The notes beneath the pieces are model-generated. The model ran no database searches and was not told the origin of the DNA. It worked only from the letters and a program-made list of their open reading frames with translations. Positions 53,593 through 62,281 of a DNA stretch of 64,000 bases are shown in pieces. Position 1 is the first letter of the stretch; each line of letters opens with the position of its first letter. Origin of the DNA: Muribaculaceae bacterium. Its GTDB lineage: Bacteria > Bacteroidota > Bacteroidia > Bacteroidales > Muribaculaceae. The translations under genes and the position numbers were made by a program. The stretch is from NCBI GenBank assembly GCA_017427945.1, contig JAFRRT010000026.1, positions 80,902-144,901 on the forward strand, written 5' to 3'.

Positions 53593-53651
53593 GCCGCAGC
53601 ACCTATCGTTGCTATATAAGATTTTTAGTTAATCCCCCTAGTCATCGTCCA

Positions 53652-54416
53652 TTATTGGGCGATGATGAGTTCTATGCCCAAATCCTCCAGGGCCTTCACT
53701 ACCTTAGGGGACACTCCGGCGTCGGTGATAATGAGGTCCACTGCATCCATGTCGGCAATCTTGGCGAAGCCGCGCCTGCCGAACTTGCTGCTGTCGGCCA
53801 GGACGATGGTCTTTTGGGCCGCGGCAATCATCTTTTGATTCAGCGCCGCCTCACGCATATCGGTCGTGGTGATGCCAAAATCGAGGTCGATGCCGTCAAC
53901 GCCCATGTAAAGCTTAGAGAATGAGCATTTCTCCATAATATAAGAACTGTACTCTCCCACTACCGACAGGCTGCTGTGGCGGAGCATGCCACCCAGCTGC
54001 AGGATGTCGATATTCTCGTGAGCCGACAAGATGTTGCTCACCGGCAGCGACGCCGACACGACCGTCAGCCTGTGGATGGGTACGATATTTCGCGCCAGCG
54101 CGTGGACCGTAGTGCCCGAAGCGATGCAGATGCTGTCGTCGCGCGTAATCAGACGCGCTGCCTCGCGGCCGATTGCATGTTTCTCGTCGGTGGCGAGTTT
54201 TTCCTTCTCGTTCACCGAACGGTTGTTGATATAAGGATTGATAAGTACCGCTTTACCGTGGCTGCGGTAGAGCTTGTCGCTCTTTTCCAGCTCGGTGAGG
54301 TCTTTGCGCACCGTCACGGCCGACACTTCAAGCAGACGCACCAGGTCGGTCACCAACACTGAGCCGTGCTTGATGAGCTCCTCCATGATCATTTCGTGCC
54401 GTTGTTCTTTCGTCAT
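53652..54416 (-). CDS. DeoR-family transcriptional regulator (GlpR-like)
   Basis: A 254-residue repressor with an N-terminal DeoR helix-turn-helix (V-T-D-L-V-R-L-L-E-V-S-A-V-T-V-R-K-D-L-T) and a DeoR C-terminal sensor domain (I-A-S-G-T-T-V, L-Q-L-G-G, M-G-V-D-G-I-D, D-S-S-K-F-G). It is divergent from glpABC, which makes it the likely glycerol-3-phosphate-responsive regulator, and six CGAAA motifs lie in the shared intergenic region. ATG at 54416 fits the family better than the longer frame. Confidence 0.85.
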   Translation of the reverse strand: MTKEQRHEMIMEELIKHGSVLVTDLVRLLEVSAVTVRKDLTELEKSDKLYRSHGKAVLINPYINNRSVNEKEKLATDEKHAIGREAARLITRDDSICIASGTTVHALARNIVPIHRLTVVSASLPVSNILSAHENIDILQLGGMLRHSSLSVVGEYSSYIMEKCSFSKLYMGVDGIDLDFGITTTDMREAALNQKMIAAAQKTIVLADSSKFGRRGFAKIADMDAVDLIITDAGVSPKVVKALEDLGIELIIAQ

Positions 54417-54763
54417 GATGGTAGTTTGTTTTTCTTTTGACGCGGCAAATTTATGGAAAAGAAATTTATCAGCCAAAAAAATCCGAAAAAAAGTTCAAAA
54501 TTCAAGAAAAATGAAATACCTAAATTTTCGAAACGAAACCAAATTATTACATTTAATATATTATACGAAATCAAAAACCAAGAAAACGAAATAACTCTTT
54601 TTGATAAGAAAATCGGCCTCTAATTGTTCAATTTCCGTTATTTTTGGGGCATTTCCTCAAATTTCACTGAAAAATTTCAAAAATAAATACGAAATTATTT
54701 TTTTATACCAAAAAGTCTTTTTACCTTTGCAGCGAAACTAATCCACTTTAGTTTTGCTACCAA
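54417..54763. promoter_or_regulatory. 347-bp divergent regulatory region between the DeoR-type gene and glpA
   Basis: The minus-strand promoter is TTTG (54474-54477), 20 bp, TAAATTTGC (54445-54453). The plus-strand promoter has -7 box TACCTTTGC at 54722-54730 with TTTT at the -33 position. CGAAA occurs at 54484, 54529, 54534, 54566, 54587 and 54690; the pair at 54526-54538 makes an inverted repeat TTTCG-AAA-CGAAA. DeoR-family operators commonly carry TTCG/CGAA half-sites, so these are probable operators. The rest is A/T rich. Confidence 0.7.
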
Positions 54764-56419
54764 ATGGTTTTGTTTATGGTAACAGACGAAATTTACAAGA
54801 AAGAATATGACGTGATCATCGTGGGTGGTGGCGCCACCGGTGCCGGTACCGCGAGGGATTGCGCCATGAGAGGGCTGAGCGTGCTGCTCGTAGAGCGCAA
54901 CGACTACAGCACCGGGGCTACCGGCCGCAACCACGGCCTGATGCACAGCGGTGCCCGCTATGCCGTCACCGACAGCGAAAGTGCCACCGAGTGCATCAGC
55001 GAGAACATGATCCTGAGGCGCATCGCGCGACACTGCGTTGAGGAGACCGACGGACTGTTCATCACCCTGCCCGAGGATGACCTCCAGTATCAACGCACCT
55101 TTGTTGACGCCTGCCAACGCGCTGGAATCCGCGCCGACATCATCGACCCCGATGAGGCCCGCCGCATCGAGCCGTCGGTGAACCCCGAACTCATCGGTGC
55201 CGTACGCATCCCCGATGCGAGCATCGACCCGTTCAGGCTCACCATGGCGAACCTGCTCGACGCGCGCATTCATGGTGCCGAGACGCTCAACTACCACGAG
55301 GTGGAGGGCGTCATCGTCAACCAGGGACGCGTCGAGGGCGTGAAGCTGTTCAGCAAGCTCGACGGCAGGCACGTTGAGGTGAGGGGCCACGTCGTGGTCA
55401 ACGCCTGCGGTATCTGGGGCCAGCGCATCGCACAGCTGGCCGGCGTGAAGCTCAACCTCTTTCCCGCCCGCGGAGCCCTGCTCATCTTTGGCCACCGCGT
55501 GAACAAAATGGTTATCAACCGCTGCCGCAAGCCCGCCAATGCCGACATCCTCGTCCCCGATGACACGGTATGCGTTATCGGCACCACCAGCGACCGCATC
55601 CCCATCGAGACCGTCGATGACATGCGCGTAACGCGCGAGGAGGTCGATGTGCTGCTGCACGAGGGCGTGAAGCTCGCCCCGTCGCTCGCAACGACCCGCG
55701 TCATCAGGGCATACGCCGGTGTGAGGCCGCTCGTCGCCAGCGATGACGACCCCAGCGGACGCAGCATCAGCCGCGGCATCGTTTGCCTTGACCACGCCAA
55801 GCGCGACGGCCTGGAGGGCTTCATCACCATCACCGGCGGCAAGATGATGACCTACCGCCTGATGGGCGAAATCACCACCAACGCCGTGTGCGCCAAGTTG
55901 GGCAACAACGAGCCCTGCCGCACCGCCGAACTGCCGTTGCCCGGCTCGGAGCCTGACGCTCCCAAGCAAGGCGACCTGACCAAGCGTTACAGCTTCGGCG
56001 AGCGTGCCGCCATCGGCCGTCACGGCTCCCTGGCAGCCCGCATCGAAAAAGACAATGATATCGACAACGCCCTGGTGTGCGAGTGCGAAGGCGTCACCGT
56101 GGGCGAAATCAAATTTGCCGTACACCAACTGCACGTTCACAATCTGGTGAACCTTCGCCGACGCACCCGCGTGGGAATGGGCACCTGCCAAGGCAAGCTC
56201 TGCTCCTGCCGCGCCGCGTCTCTGCTGGGCGAGCTCAACCACGATGTGAAACGTGCCCAGGAAGACCTCGCAGCCTTCCTCGACGAGCGCTGGAAGGGCA
56301 TGAGGCCCGTGGCATGGGGCGACACCCTGCGCGAGGCTCAGCTCACCGCCGCCATCTACGAGGGCCTGTGCGGACTGGACACGGCAGTTAATATGGAAGG
56401 AAAGGAGGACGTGCAATGA
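54764..56419 (+). CDS. glpA: Anaerobic glycerol-3-phosphate dehydrogenase subunit A
   Basis: A 551-residue flavoprotein with FAD-binding Y-D-V-I-I-V-G-G-G-A-T-G-A-G, N-H-G-L-M-H-S-G-A-R-Y, and I-T-G-G-K-M-M-T-Y-R near the end of the oxidoreductase part. The C-terminal BFD-like [2Fe-2S] domain has C-E-C-E-G-V-T and G-T-C-Q-G-K-L-C-S-C. It oxidises sn-glycerol-3-phosphate to dihydroxyacetone phosphate with electrons passing to the menaquinone pool. ATG at 54764 follows the promoter; a second ATG at 54776 is possible. Overlaps glpB by 4 bp. Confidence 0.95.
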   Translation: MVLFMVTDEIYKKEYDVIIVGGGATGAGTARDCAMRGLSVLLVERNDYSTGATGRNHGLMHSGARYAVTDSESATECISENMILRRIARHCVEETDGLFITLPEDDLQYQRTFVDACQRAGIRADIIDPDEARRIEPSVNPELIGAVRIPDASIDPFRLTMANLLDARIHGAETLNYHEVEGVIVNQGRVEGVKLFSKLDGRHVEVRGHVVVNACGIWGQRIAQLAGVKLNLFPARGALLIFGHRVNKMVINRCRKPANADILVPDDTVCVIGTTSDRIPIETVDDMRVTREEVDVLLHEGVKLAPSLATTRVIRAYAGVRPLVASDDDPSGRSISRGIVCLDHAKRDGLEGFITITGGKMMTYRLMGEITTNAVCAKLGNNEPCRTAELPLPGSEPDAPKQGDLTKRYSFGERAAIGRHGSLAARIEKDNDIDNALVCECEGVTVGEIKFAVHQLHVHNLVNLRRRTRVGMGTCQGKLCSCRAASLLGELNHDVKRAQEDLAAFLDERWKGMRPVAWGDTLREAQLTAAIYEGLCGLDTAVNMEGKEDVQ

Positions 56420-57663
56420 GAATGGACACCGTCATCATGGGTGGAGGACTGAGCGGCCTCACCTGCGGCATCGCGCTGGCCAAGCGCGGACAACGCGTCG
56501 CCATCGTGGCGAGCGGACAGAGCACCCTGCTGTTCAACGGCGGCTCGATGGAGTTGCTGGGCAGCATCGACGGCAAGGCCGTCACCGCCCCGCTGGAGGC
56601 CATCGCTACCCTGCCCCAGAACCACCCCTACCGCAAAATCGGTGATGACCGCATCGCCGCACTCGCCGACGAAGCAAAGCAGCTGCTCGCCGATGCCGGC
56701 ATCAATATGGAGGGCAATGCCGCCGCCAACCACTGGCGCATCACCCCCATCGGCGTCGCCAAGCCCGCATGGCTCACATTGAGCGACCACCTGCGCATCG
56801 ACGACCTGGAGAAGCTGCCCGCCAAGCGCCTGGCGCTGATGGCGATACGCGGCTATCTGGACCACCCCAACAGCATGCTCGCCCAAGGTCTGCGTGACCT
56901 GGGATTTGACGTGGATGTCATCGAGTTCACCACCGATGAGATCAGCTCCCTGCGTCGCAGCCCGACCGAGATGAGGGCCACCTCACTCGCCAAGCGCCTG
57001 ATCAGCGACCACGCCCTGCAACGCATCGCCGACCAGATCAACGAGCTGGCAGGCGACGCCGACATGGCATTGCTGCCCAGTGTGCTGGGACAGAACAACG
57101 AGGAGACCGTCAAGACACTGCAGTCGATGGTGAAGGTGCCGCTGCGCCTGGTTGCCACGCTGCCGCCGTCGGTTGCCGGTTCAAGGATGCAGGCATCGCT
57201 GCGCCACTACTTCATGATGCTGGGCGGCACCTACCTCATGGGCGACACCGCCGTGAGTGGCGAGATGGAGGGCGACAAACTGCTGAAGGTCAGCACTGCA
57301 AAACTTGCCGACATGCCGCTGCGCGCCGACAATTTCGTGATGGCTACCGGCTCCTTCATCAGCCGCGGGCTCAAAGCCGACTACCGTCGCGTTTATGAAC
57401 CCGTCCTCGACCTCGACGTGGATGCCGACAGCGACCGCGAACAGTGGACACAGTTCGGCGTACTGGACCAACAGGCCTACATGAGCTATGGCGTTGCCAC
57501 CGACGAAAGGCTGCGCTGCCTTAAGAACGGAAAGCCCGTCACCAACCTGCACGCCATCGGCTCTATCCTGAGCGGACACGATGCCATCAAGGCGGGCGAC
57601 GGAACCGGCGTATCGCTGCTGACGGCTCTGGCTGTGGCAAAAGACATACTTGCCAACAAATAA
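56416..57663 (+). CDS. glpB: Anaerobic glycerol-3-phosphate dehydrogenase subunit B
   Basis: A 415-residue flavoprotein with N-terminal V-I-M-G-G-G-L-S-G-L-T-C-G dinucleotide-binding motif and C-terminal G-S-I-L-S-G-H-D-A-I. It is the second catalytic-complex subunit, linking GlpA to GlpC. Translationally coupled to glpA through an ATGA overlap; 92 bp separate it from glpC. Confidence 0.92.
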   Translation: MRMDTVIMGGGLSGLTCGIALAKRGQRVAIVASGQSTLLFNGGSMELLGSIDGKAVTAPLEAIATLPQNHPYRKIGDDRIAALADEAKQLLADAGINMEGNAAANHWRITPIGVAKPAWLTLSDHLRIDDLEKLPAKRLALMAIRGYLDHPNSMLAQGLRDLGFDVDVIEFTTDEISSLRRSPTEMRATSLAKRLISDHALQRIADQINELAGDADMALLPSVLGQNNEETVKTLQSMVKVPLRLVATLPPSVAGSRMQASLRHYFMMLGGTYLMGDTAVSGEMEGDKLLKVSTAKLADMPLRADNFVMATGSFISRGLKADYRRVYEPVLDLDVDADSDREQWTQFGVLDQQAYMSYGVATDERLRCLKNGKPVTNLHAIGSILSGHDAIKAGDGTGVSLLTALAVAKDILANK

Positions 57664-57755
57664 AATCCTACTGAAGTACCCCTCAAAGAACTTCAAGTAA
57701 AGATATAAGATAGTACAGATAACGATTTGATTGATGATTATATACAAGGGATAAC

Positions 57756-59018
57756 ATGGCTGACAATATGCAAATATGCAACCTCAGCGAGAACAACTTC
57801 GAGCAATGCACCAAGTGCAGCATCTGCACCACGGTGTGCCCGGTTGCCGCTGTGACTACCGACTATCCCGGTCCCAAGCAGGCCGGCCCCGATGGTGAGC
57901 GCTACCGCTTGAAGGACCCCGCTTACTACGATAAGATGCTGAAGCTCTGCCTGAACTGCAAGCGCTGTGAGGTGGCATGTCCCAGTGGCGTGCACATCGC
58001 CGACATCATCCAAAAGGCGCGCATGCAGGCAAGCGCAGGACACCGTGCCAAGCTTCGCGATACCGTACTGGCCAACACTGACCTGGTGGGCACCATGGCT
58101 AACCTGGTAGCGCCCATCGCTAACTTCACCGTGGGCCTCAAGCCTACTAAGCTGGTGATGGACAGCGTGATGGCCATCGACAAGCACCGCACCTTCCCCG
58201 CTTATAGCCGCCAAAAGTTCACCACCTGGTACAAGCGCAATGCCGCCAAGCAGCAGGACGCCTTCGCCAACCACGTGAGCTACTTCCACGGCTGCTATGT
58301 GAACTTCAACTTCCCCAAGCTGGGCCAGGACCTCGTGAAGCTGATGAATGCCGTGGGCTATGGCGTTCACCTGCTTGACAAGGAGCAGTGCTGCGGAGTC
58401 GCCCTCATCGCCAACGGCTTGTACAAGCAGGCCAAGCGTCAGGCAAAGACCAATGCCGCCAGCATCCGCAAGTCGGTCGATATCGATCACCGCACGGTGC
58501 TTACCACCAGCTCGAGCTGCACCTTCAACCTCAGGGACGAGTATCCCGCCGTTCTCGACGTGGATACGACCGATGTGCGCGACAATATCATGCTCGCTAC
58601 CCGTTTCATCTACCGCCTTGTAGATGAGAGAGAAATCAAGCTAGTCTTCAAGCAAGACTATAAGCGCCGCATGGCCTATCACACCGCCTGTCACATGCAG
58701 CGCATGGGCTGGCAGCTGTACAGCATCGAACTGTTGCGCATGATTCCCGGTCTGGACCTGCAGTTGCTCGAACAAGACTGCTGCGGCATCTCGGGCACCT
58801 ATGGCTTCAAGAAGGAGAATTACGAGAATTCCCAAGCCATCGGTTCCATCCTCTTCAAGCATATCGCCGATGCCCAGGTCGAGGCTGTCACCACCGACTG
58901 CGAGACCTGCAAATGGCAGATCGAGATGTCCACCGGCCTGCCCGTAGAGAACCCCATCAGCGTCCTCGCCGACGCCCTTGACGTGGAGGCCACCCGCGCC
59001 GCCAACGGGCTCAAATAA
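57756..59018 (+). CDS. glpC: Anaerobic glycerol-3-phosphate dehydrogenase subunit C
   Basis: A 420-residue iron-sulfur protein. Two N-terminal ferredoxin-type clusters (C-T-K-C-S-I-C-T-T-V-C-P and C-L-N-C-K-R-C-E-V-A-C-P) are followed by two CCG domains (E-Q-C-C-G-V-A and Q-D-C-C-G-I-S-G). It anchors GlpAB at the membrane and passes electrons to quinone. Confidence 0.94.
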   Translation: MADNMQICNLSENNFEQCTKCSICTTVCPVAAVTTDYPGPKQAGPDGERYRLKDPAYYDKMLKLCLNCKRCEVACPSGVHIADIIQKARMQASAGHRAKLRDTVLANTDLVGTMANLVAPIANFTVGLKPTKLVMDSVMAIDKHRTFPAYSRQKFTTWYKRNAAKQQDAFANHVSYFHGCYVNFNFPKLGQDLVKLMNAVGYGVHLLDKEQCCGVALIANGLYKQAKRQAKTNAASIRKSVDIDHRTVLTTSSSCTFNLRDEYPAVLDVDTTDVRDNIMLATRFIYRLVDEREIKLVFKQDYKRRMAYHTACHMQRMGWQLYSIELLRMIPGLDLQLLEQDCCGISGTYGFKKENYENSQAIGSILFKHIADAQVEAVTTDCETCKWQIEMSTGLPVENPISVLADALDVEATRAANGLK

Positions 59019-59085
59019 TAAGCGTAATCAACACATATATATTGCTCAACTAATAACTACTTAAAACTAAAAACTCACAAAAATT

Positions 59086-60507
59086 ATGGCAAGTTTTTTA
59101 GCTCCCCCGGCCTATAAGCCGGAACAGACCGGTCCCGAGGCCGATGCCAAATACAAGAAACTGCGTTGGCAGGTCTTCGTCGGCATCTTTATCGGCTATG
59201 CCGGTTTCTACTTGGTGAGAAAGAATTTCTCCATGGCGATTCCCATGCTCGAGCCCTTTGGCTTCACCAAGGGTATGCTGGGTACCGCCTTGGCGATGAA
59301 CGCCGTAGCCTACGGTTTCTCCAAGTTTGTCATGGCAAGCATCAGCGACCGCAGCAATGCGCGCCGCTTCCTGCCGCTGGGTCTTATCCTGTCGGCCATC
59401 GCCATGCTGTTCATGATGGTTCCCATCGTTGCCCTCGACCCCATCGGTCATCCCGAGCGCAAGGGTCTCGCCGTCTTCCTGATGGGTGCCTTCAACTTCC
59501 TGGTAGGTTGGTTCCAGGGTATGGGCTGGCCTCCGTGCGGACGCGTGATGACGCGCTGGTTCTCCATTAAGGAGCGTGGCACGTGGATGAGCGTGTGGAA
59601 CACCGCCCACAACGTGGGTGGCGCCCTCGTGGGTCCCATGGCAGCCTATGGCGCCATGTGGTTCGGCTCATGGTTCTACGGCAACGACGAGAAGATGTAC
59701 TTCCTCATCGGTACCTACGCCTTCCCCGCTGCTGTAGCCATCCTTATCGCGATTATCGCTTACGTCCTTATCCGCGACACCCCTCAGTCCTGCGGTCTGC
59801 CCTCTATCGAGAAGTGGAGCGGCTCGGCCTCCAAGAACTATGACGAGAAGAAGAGCGAGCAGTCGCTCAGCGTCGGTCAGATTTTCAAGACCGTCCTCTC
59901 GAACAAGTTCCTGTGGTACATCGCACTCGCCAACTCCTTTATCTACATGGTGCGCTACGGTTGTCTGGACTGGGCTCCCACCATCCTGAGCGAGCAGGGC
60001 GTGGACATCAAGAATGCCGGTTGGGCTTACTTCGCCTATGAGATTGCCGCTATTCCCGGCACCATCTTCTGCGGCTGGCTGAGCGACAAGGTCTTCAACG
60101 GCCGTCGCGCGTTGCCCACCATGATCTTCATGGCCCTCATCATTGTGGCCATCGTCGTTTACTGGCAGAACATGACCAACCTGAGCGTTGTCATCGGCTG
60201 CCTCATCGCCATTGGCTTCCTTATCTACGGTCCCGTGATGCTCATCGGTGTGCAGGCACTTGACCTCGCACCCAAGAATGCAGCAGGCACTGCCGCCGGC
60301 CTCACCGGTTTCATGGGCTACGTGCTGGGTACCGCCATCCTCGCCAACAGTGTGCTGGGCTATGTTGCCGAGAGCACAGGTGGTTGGGACTGGCCTTTCA
60401 TCCTGCTCATTGTGGGTTGCATCGGCGCCATCGTCTTCATGGCCATGACCTACAAGGAGGAGCAGTATCTCGTTGCCGACCGCAAGGGCGAACACGTTGA
60501 GAAATAA
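59086..60507 (+). CDS. glpT: Glycerol-3-phosphate transporter (MFS, GlpT/UhpT family)
   Basis: A 473-residue, 12-helix major facilitator. Signatures include G-Y-A-G-F-Y-L-V-R-K-N-F early on, G-W-F-Q-G-M-G-W-P-P-C-G-R near helix 4 and I-Y-G-P-V-M-L-I-G-V-Q-A-L-D in the second half. It exchanges external glycerol-3-phosphate for phosphate across the inner membrane. From here to the end of the operon codon choice shifts to highly expressed types. Confidence 0.93.
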   Translation: MASFLAPPAYKPEQTGPEADAKYKKLRWQVFVGIFIGYAGFYLVRKNFSMAIPMLEPFGFTKGMLGTALAMNAVAYGFSKFVMASISDRSNARRFLPLGLILSAIAMLFMMVPIVALDPIGHPERKGLAVFLMGAFNFLVGWFQGMGWPPCGRVMTRWFSIKERGTWMSVWNTAHNVGGALVGPMAAYGAMWFGSWFYGNDEKMYFLIGTYAFPAAVAILIAIIAYVLIRDTPQSCGLPSIEKWSGSASKNYDEKKSEQSLSVGQIFKTVLSNKFLWYIALANSFIYMVRYGCLDWAPTILSEQGVDIKNAGWAYFAYEIAAIPGTIFCGWLSDKVFNGRRALPTMIFMALIIVAIVVYWQNMTNLSVVIGCLIAIGFLIYGPVMLIGVQALDLAPKNAAGTAAGLTGFMGYVLGTAILANSVLGYVAESTGGWDWPFILLIVGCIGAIVFMAMTYKEEQYLVADRKGEHVEK

Positions 60508-60547
60508 TCAGTAATTCAATATTTTATTCATTAAAACCAAACTACTT

Positions 60548-62233
60548 ATGTTTAAAAATCTCGTTCGAGTAGGTTTGTTGAGCGTGATTATGCTCGCAAC
60601 CTTCACCTCATGTGATGATGAACAGCAGTTCACTAATGAGAACACCGACGCCCGCAGGATTGAAGTCCCCGTACTGCCTGCCGAACTGGCTAAGGTGCGT
60701 GACTATGTGCCTCTGTACGCTGTAGCGGCTCACCGCGGTTCCATCTTCTGGACCCCCGAGGAGACTGAGGCATCCTGGCGTTGGGCCCGTGAAATGGGTG
60801 CCGACTACCTGGAGAGCGACATGCAGGCCACCAAGGACGGTATCGTTCTGGCTAACCACGATGAGAACCTGAAGCGTACCACCAACATCCAGTACGTCTT
60901 CAGCGACTATGTTCCCACCTGCCGTAAGGACTTCTACCGCAGCTTCAAGGATGAGAACGGCAACCAGATCTTCAGCGAGGCCGACATCGAAGCTCAGTAC
61001 CAGCGTGACGTGAACGACTTCCGTACGTTCTACACCCTGTCCTACTACTATGCCGAGCTGCTGATGCTCGACGCCGGTAGCTGGTTCAACAACAGCAGCC
61101 TCGAGGAGGCACGTCCTGGCTTCGCCGCCAGCCACAACGGCTATTTCCAGAACGGCAAGCTCATTTACAGCGACGGCCTCTACGTATCGGCCCTGCAGGA
61201 CCAGATTGCCTTTGCCGAGGGTAAAAAGCTGAAACGCGACGCCGATGGCGTGCGTGTACTGCCCTACCGCATCAAGGACAAATACAAAGGCATGACCCTG
61301 GAGCAGATCTACAACAGTGAGCACAAGACCGTGAAGTGCGACGATCCTAACGTATCCTACGGCTATGCTGCCAAGTACATGGACTTCGTAGAGTATGACT
61401 TCACCAACGCTTATGTTGCTGACGAGCAGGACACCGGCAACCGTCCCGGTATCTACATCGAGTTCAAGGAGAGCTGGCTGAATCCCAAGGACATGGAGGT
61501 TCGCGTTTACAACGTGCTCGCCGAGTGCGGCTGGAACATCATCACCAAGCCCGCCAGCGATACCCGCTTCTACGTGAGCGGCAAGGTGAACGTGGGTAAC
61601 ACCAACGGTAAGGTGATCCTGCAAACCTTCTCGTTCGACGCATTGCACCGCGCTTATGACGTATTCCAGGGCCAGATTCCCATGTGCTTCCTGCTCTGGA
61701 TCAGCGAGCCCACCCCCTATGCCACCGATATCGCTTATGACACCCCCACCGGCTATGCCGACTTCATCCGCTACGGACAGGAGTGGGGTGCCCACATCAT
61801 GGGTCCGGCTATCTCGGGTGCTCCTAACAACTATCCTGAGATGAACCAGCCCTGGCAGGCCTACATGATTCGCAAGAGCCAGATGCTGAACCATCCCTAC
61901 AGCTTCGACAGCTGGGCACAGATGGCCAAGTACATGGGTTACTATGTGGACTACTACGGACAGGGTAACACCACCATGTTCGACGACCTGCTGCGTCTGA
62001 CCATCCCCGCAACGCCCTACACCAACTTCCAGGGCTCGAACAGCGTTCCCGTTTATCTGGACGGCTACTTCACCAACCGCAGTGAGATCTCCTTGCAGTA
62101 CATGATCGAGAACGGCTTCCGCTGCAACGGCGCTCTGCCCGATCCCTTCCACCCCGGCAAGACCTACGACAACTCGCAGGCTCCCAGCACTGTGCCTGAT
62201 CCCAAGGCTCTGCTCGACCGTCTGGGTTACTAA
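60548..62233 (+). CDS. glpQ: Glycerophosphodiester phosphodiesterase lipoprotein
   Basis: A 561-residue lipoprotein with lipobox F-T-S-C near residue 20. The GDPD core is visible as A-A-H-R-G-S, Y-L-E-S-D-M-Q-A-T-K-D-G and L-A-N-H-D-E-N-L-K-R-T-T-N, carrying the catalytic His and metal-binding Glu/Asp. It is about 200 residues longer than the E. coli enzyme, with extra sequence mostly in the middle. It hydrolyses glycerophosphodiesters from phospholipid head groups to glycerol-3-phosphate, feeding GlpT and GlpABC. The symbol is given by role and position. Confidence 0.88.
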   Translation: MFKNLVRVGLLSVIMLATFTSCDDEQQFTNENTDARRIEVPVLPAELAKVRDYVPLYAVAAHRGSIFWTPEETEASWRWAREMGADYLESDMQATKDGIVLANHDENLKRTTNIQYVFSDYVPTCRKDFYRSFKDENGNQIFSEADIEAQYQRDVNDFRTFYTLSYYYAELLMLDAGSWFNNSSLEEARPGFAASHNGYFQNGKLIYSDGLYVSALQDQIAFAEGKKLKRDADGVRVLPYRIKDKYKGMTLEQIYNSEHKTVKCDDPNVSYGYAAKYMDFVEYDFTNAYVADEQDTGNRPGIYIEFKESWLNPKDMEVRVYNVLAECGWNIITKPASDTRFYVSGKVNVGNTNGKVILQTFSFDALHRAYDVFQGQIPMCFLLWISEPTPYATDIAYDTPTGYADFIRYGQEWGAHIMGPAISGAPNNYPEMNQPWQAYMIRKSQMLNHPYSFDSWAQMAKYMGYYVDYYGQGNTTMFDDLLRLTIPATPYTNFQGSNSVPVYLDGYFTNRSEISLQYMIENGFRCNGALPDPFHPGKTYDNSQAPSTVPDPKALLDRLGY

Positions 62234-62281
62234 TCCCCCTTTGGTGTAATGAACATTAACAACATAAAATCGACTTTACAA

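Noticed and set aside
54695-56416. 573-residue minus-strand frame opposite glpA
   Set aside because: A shadow frame from the codon bias of glpA; the glpA product has full FAD and Fe-S motifs while this one shows no domain. The same applies to the minus-strand frame at 60608-62152 opposite glpQ.
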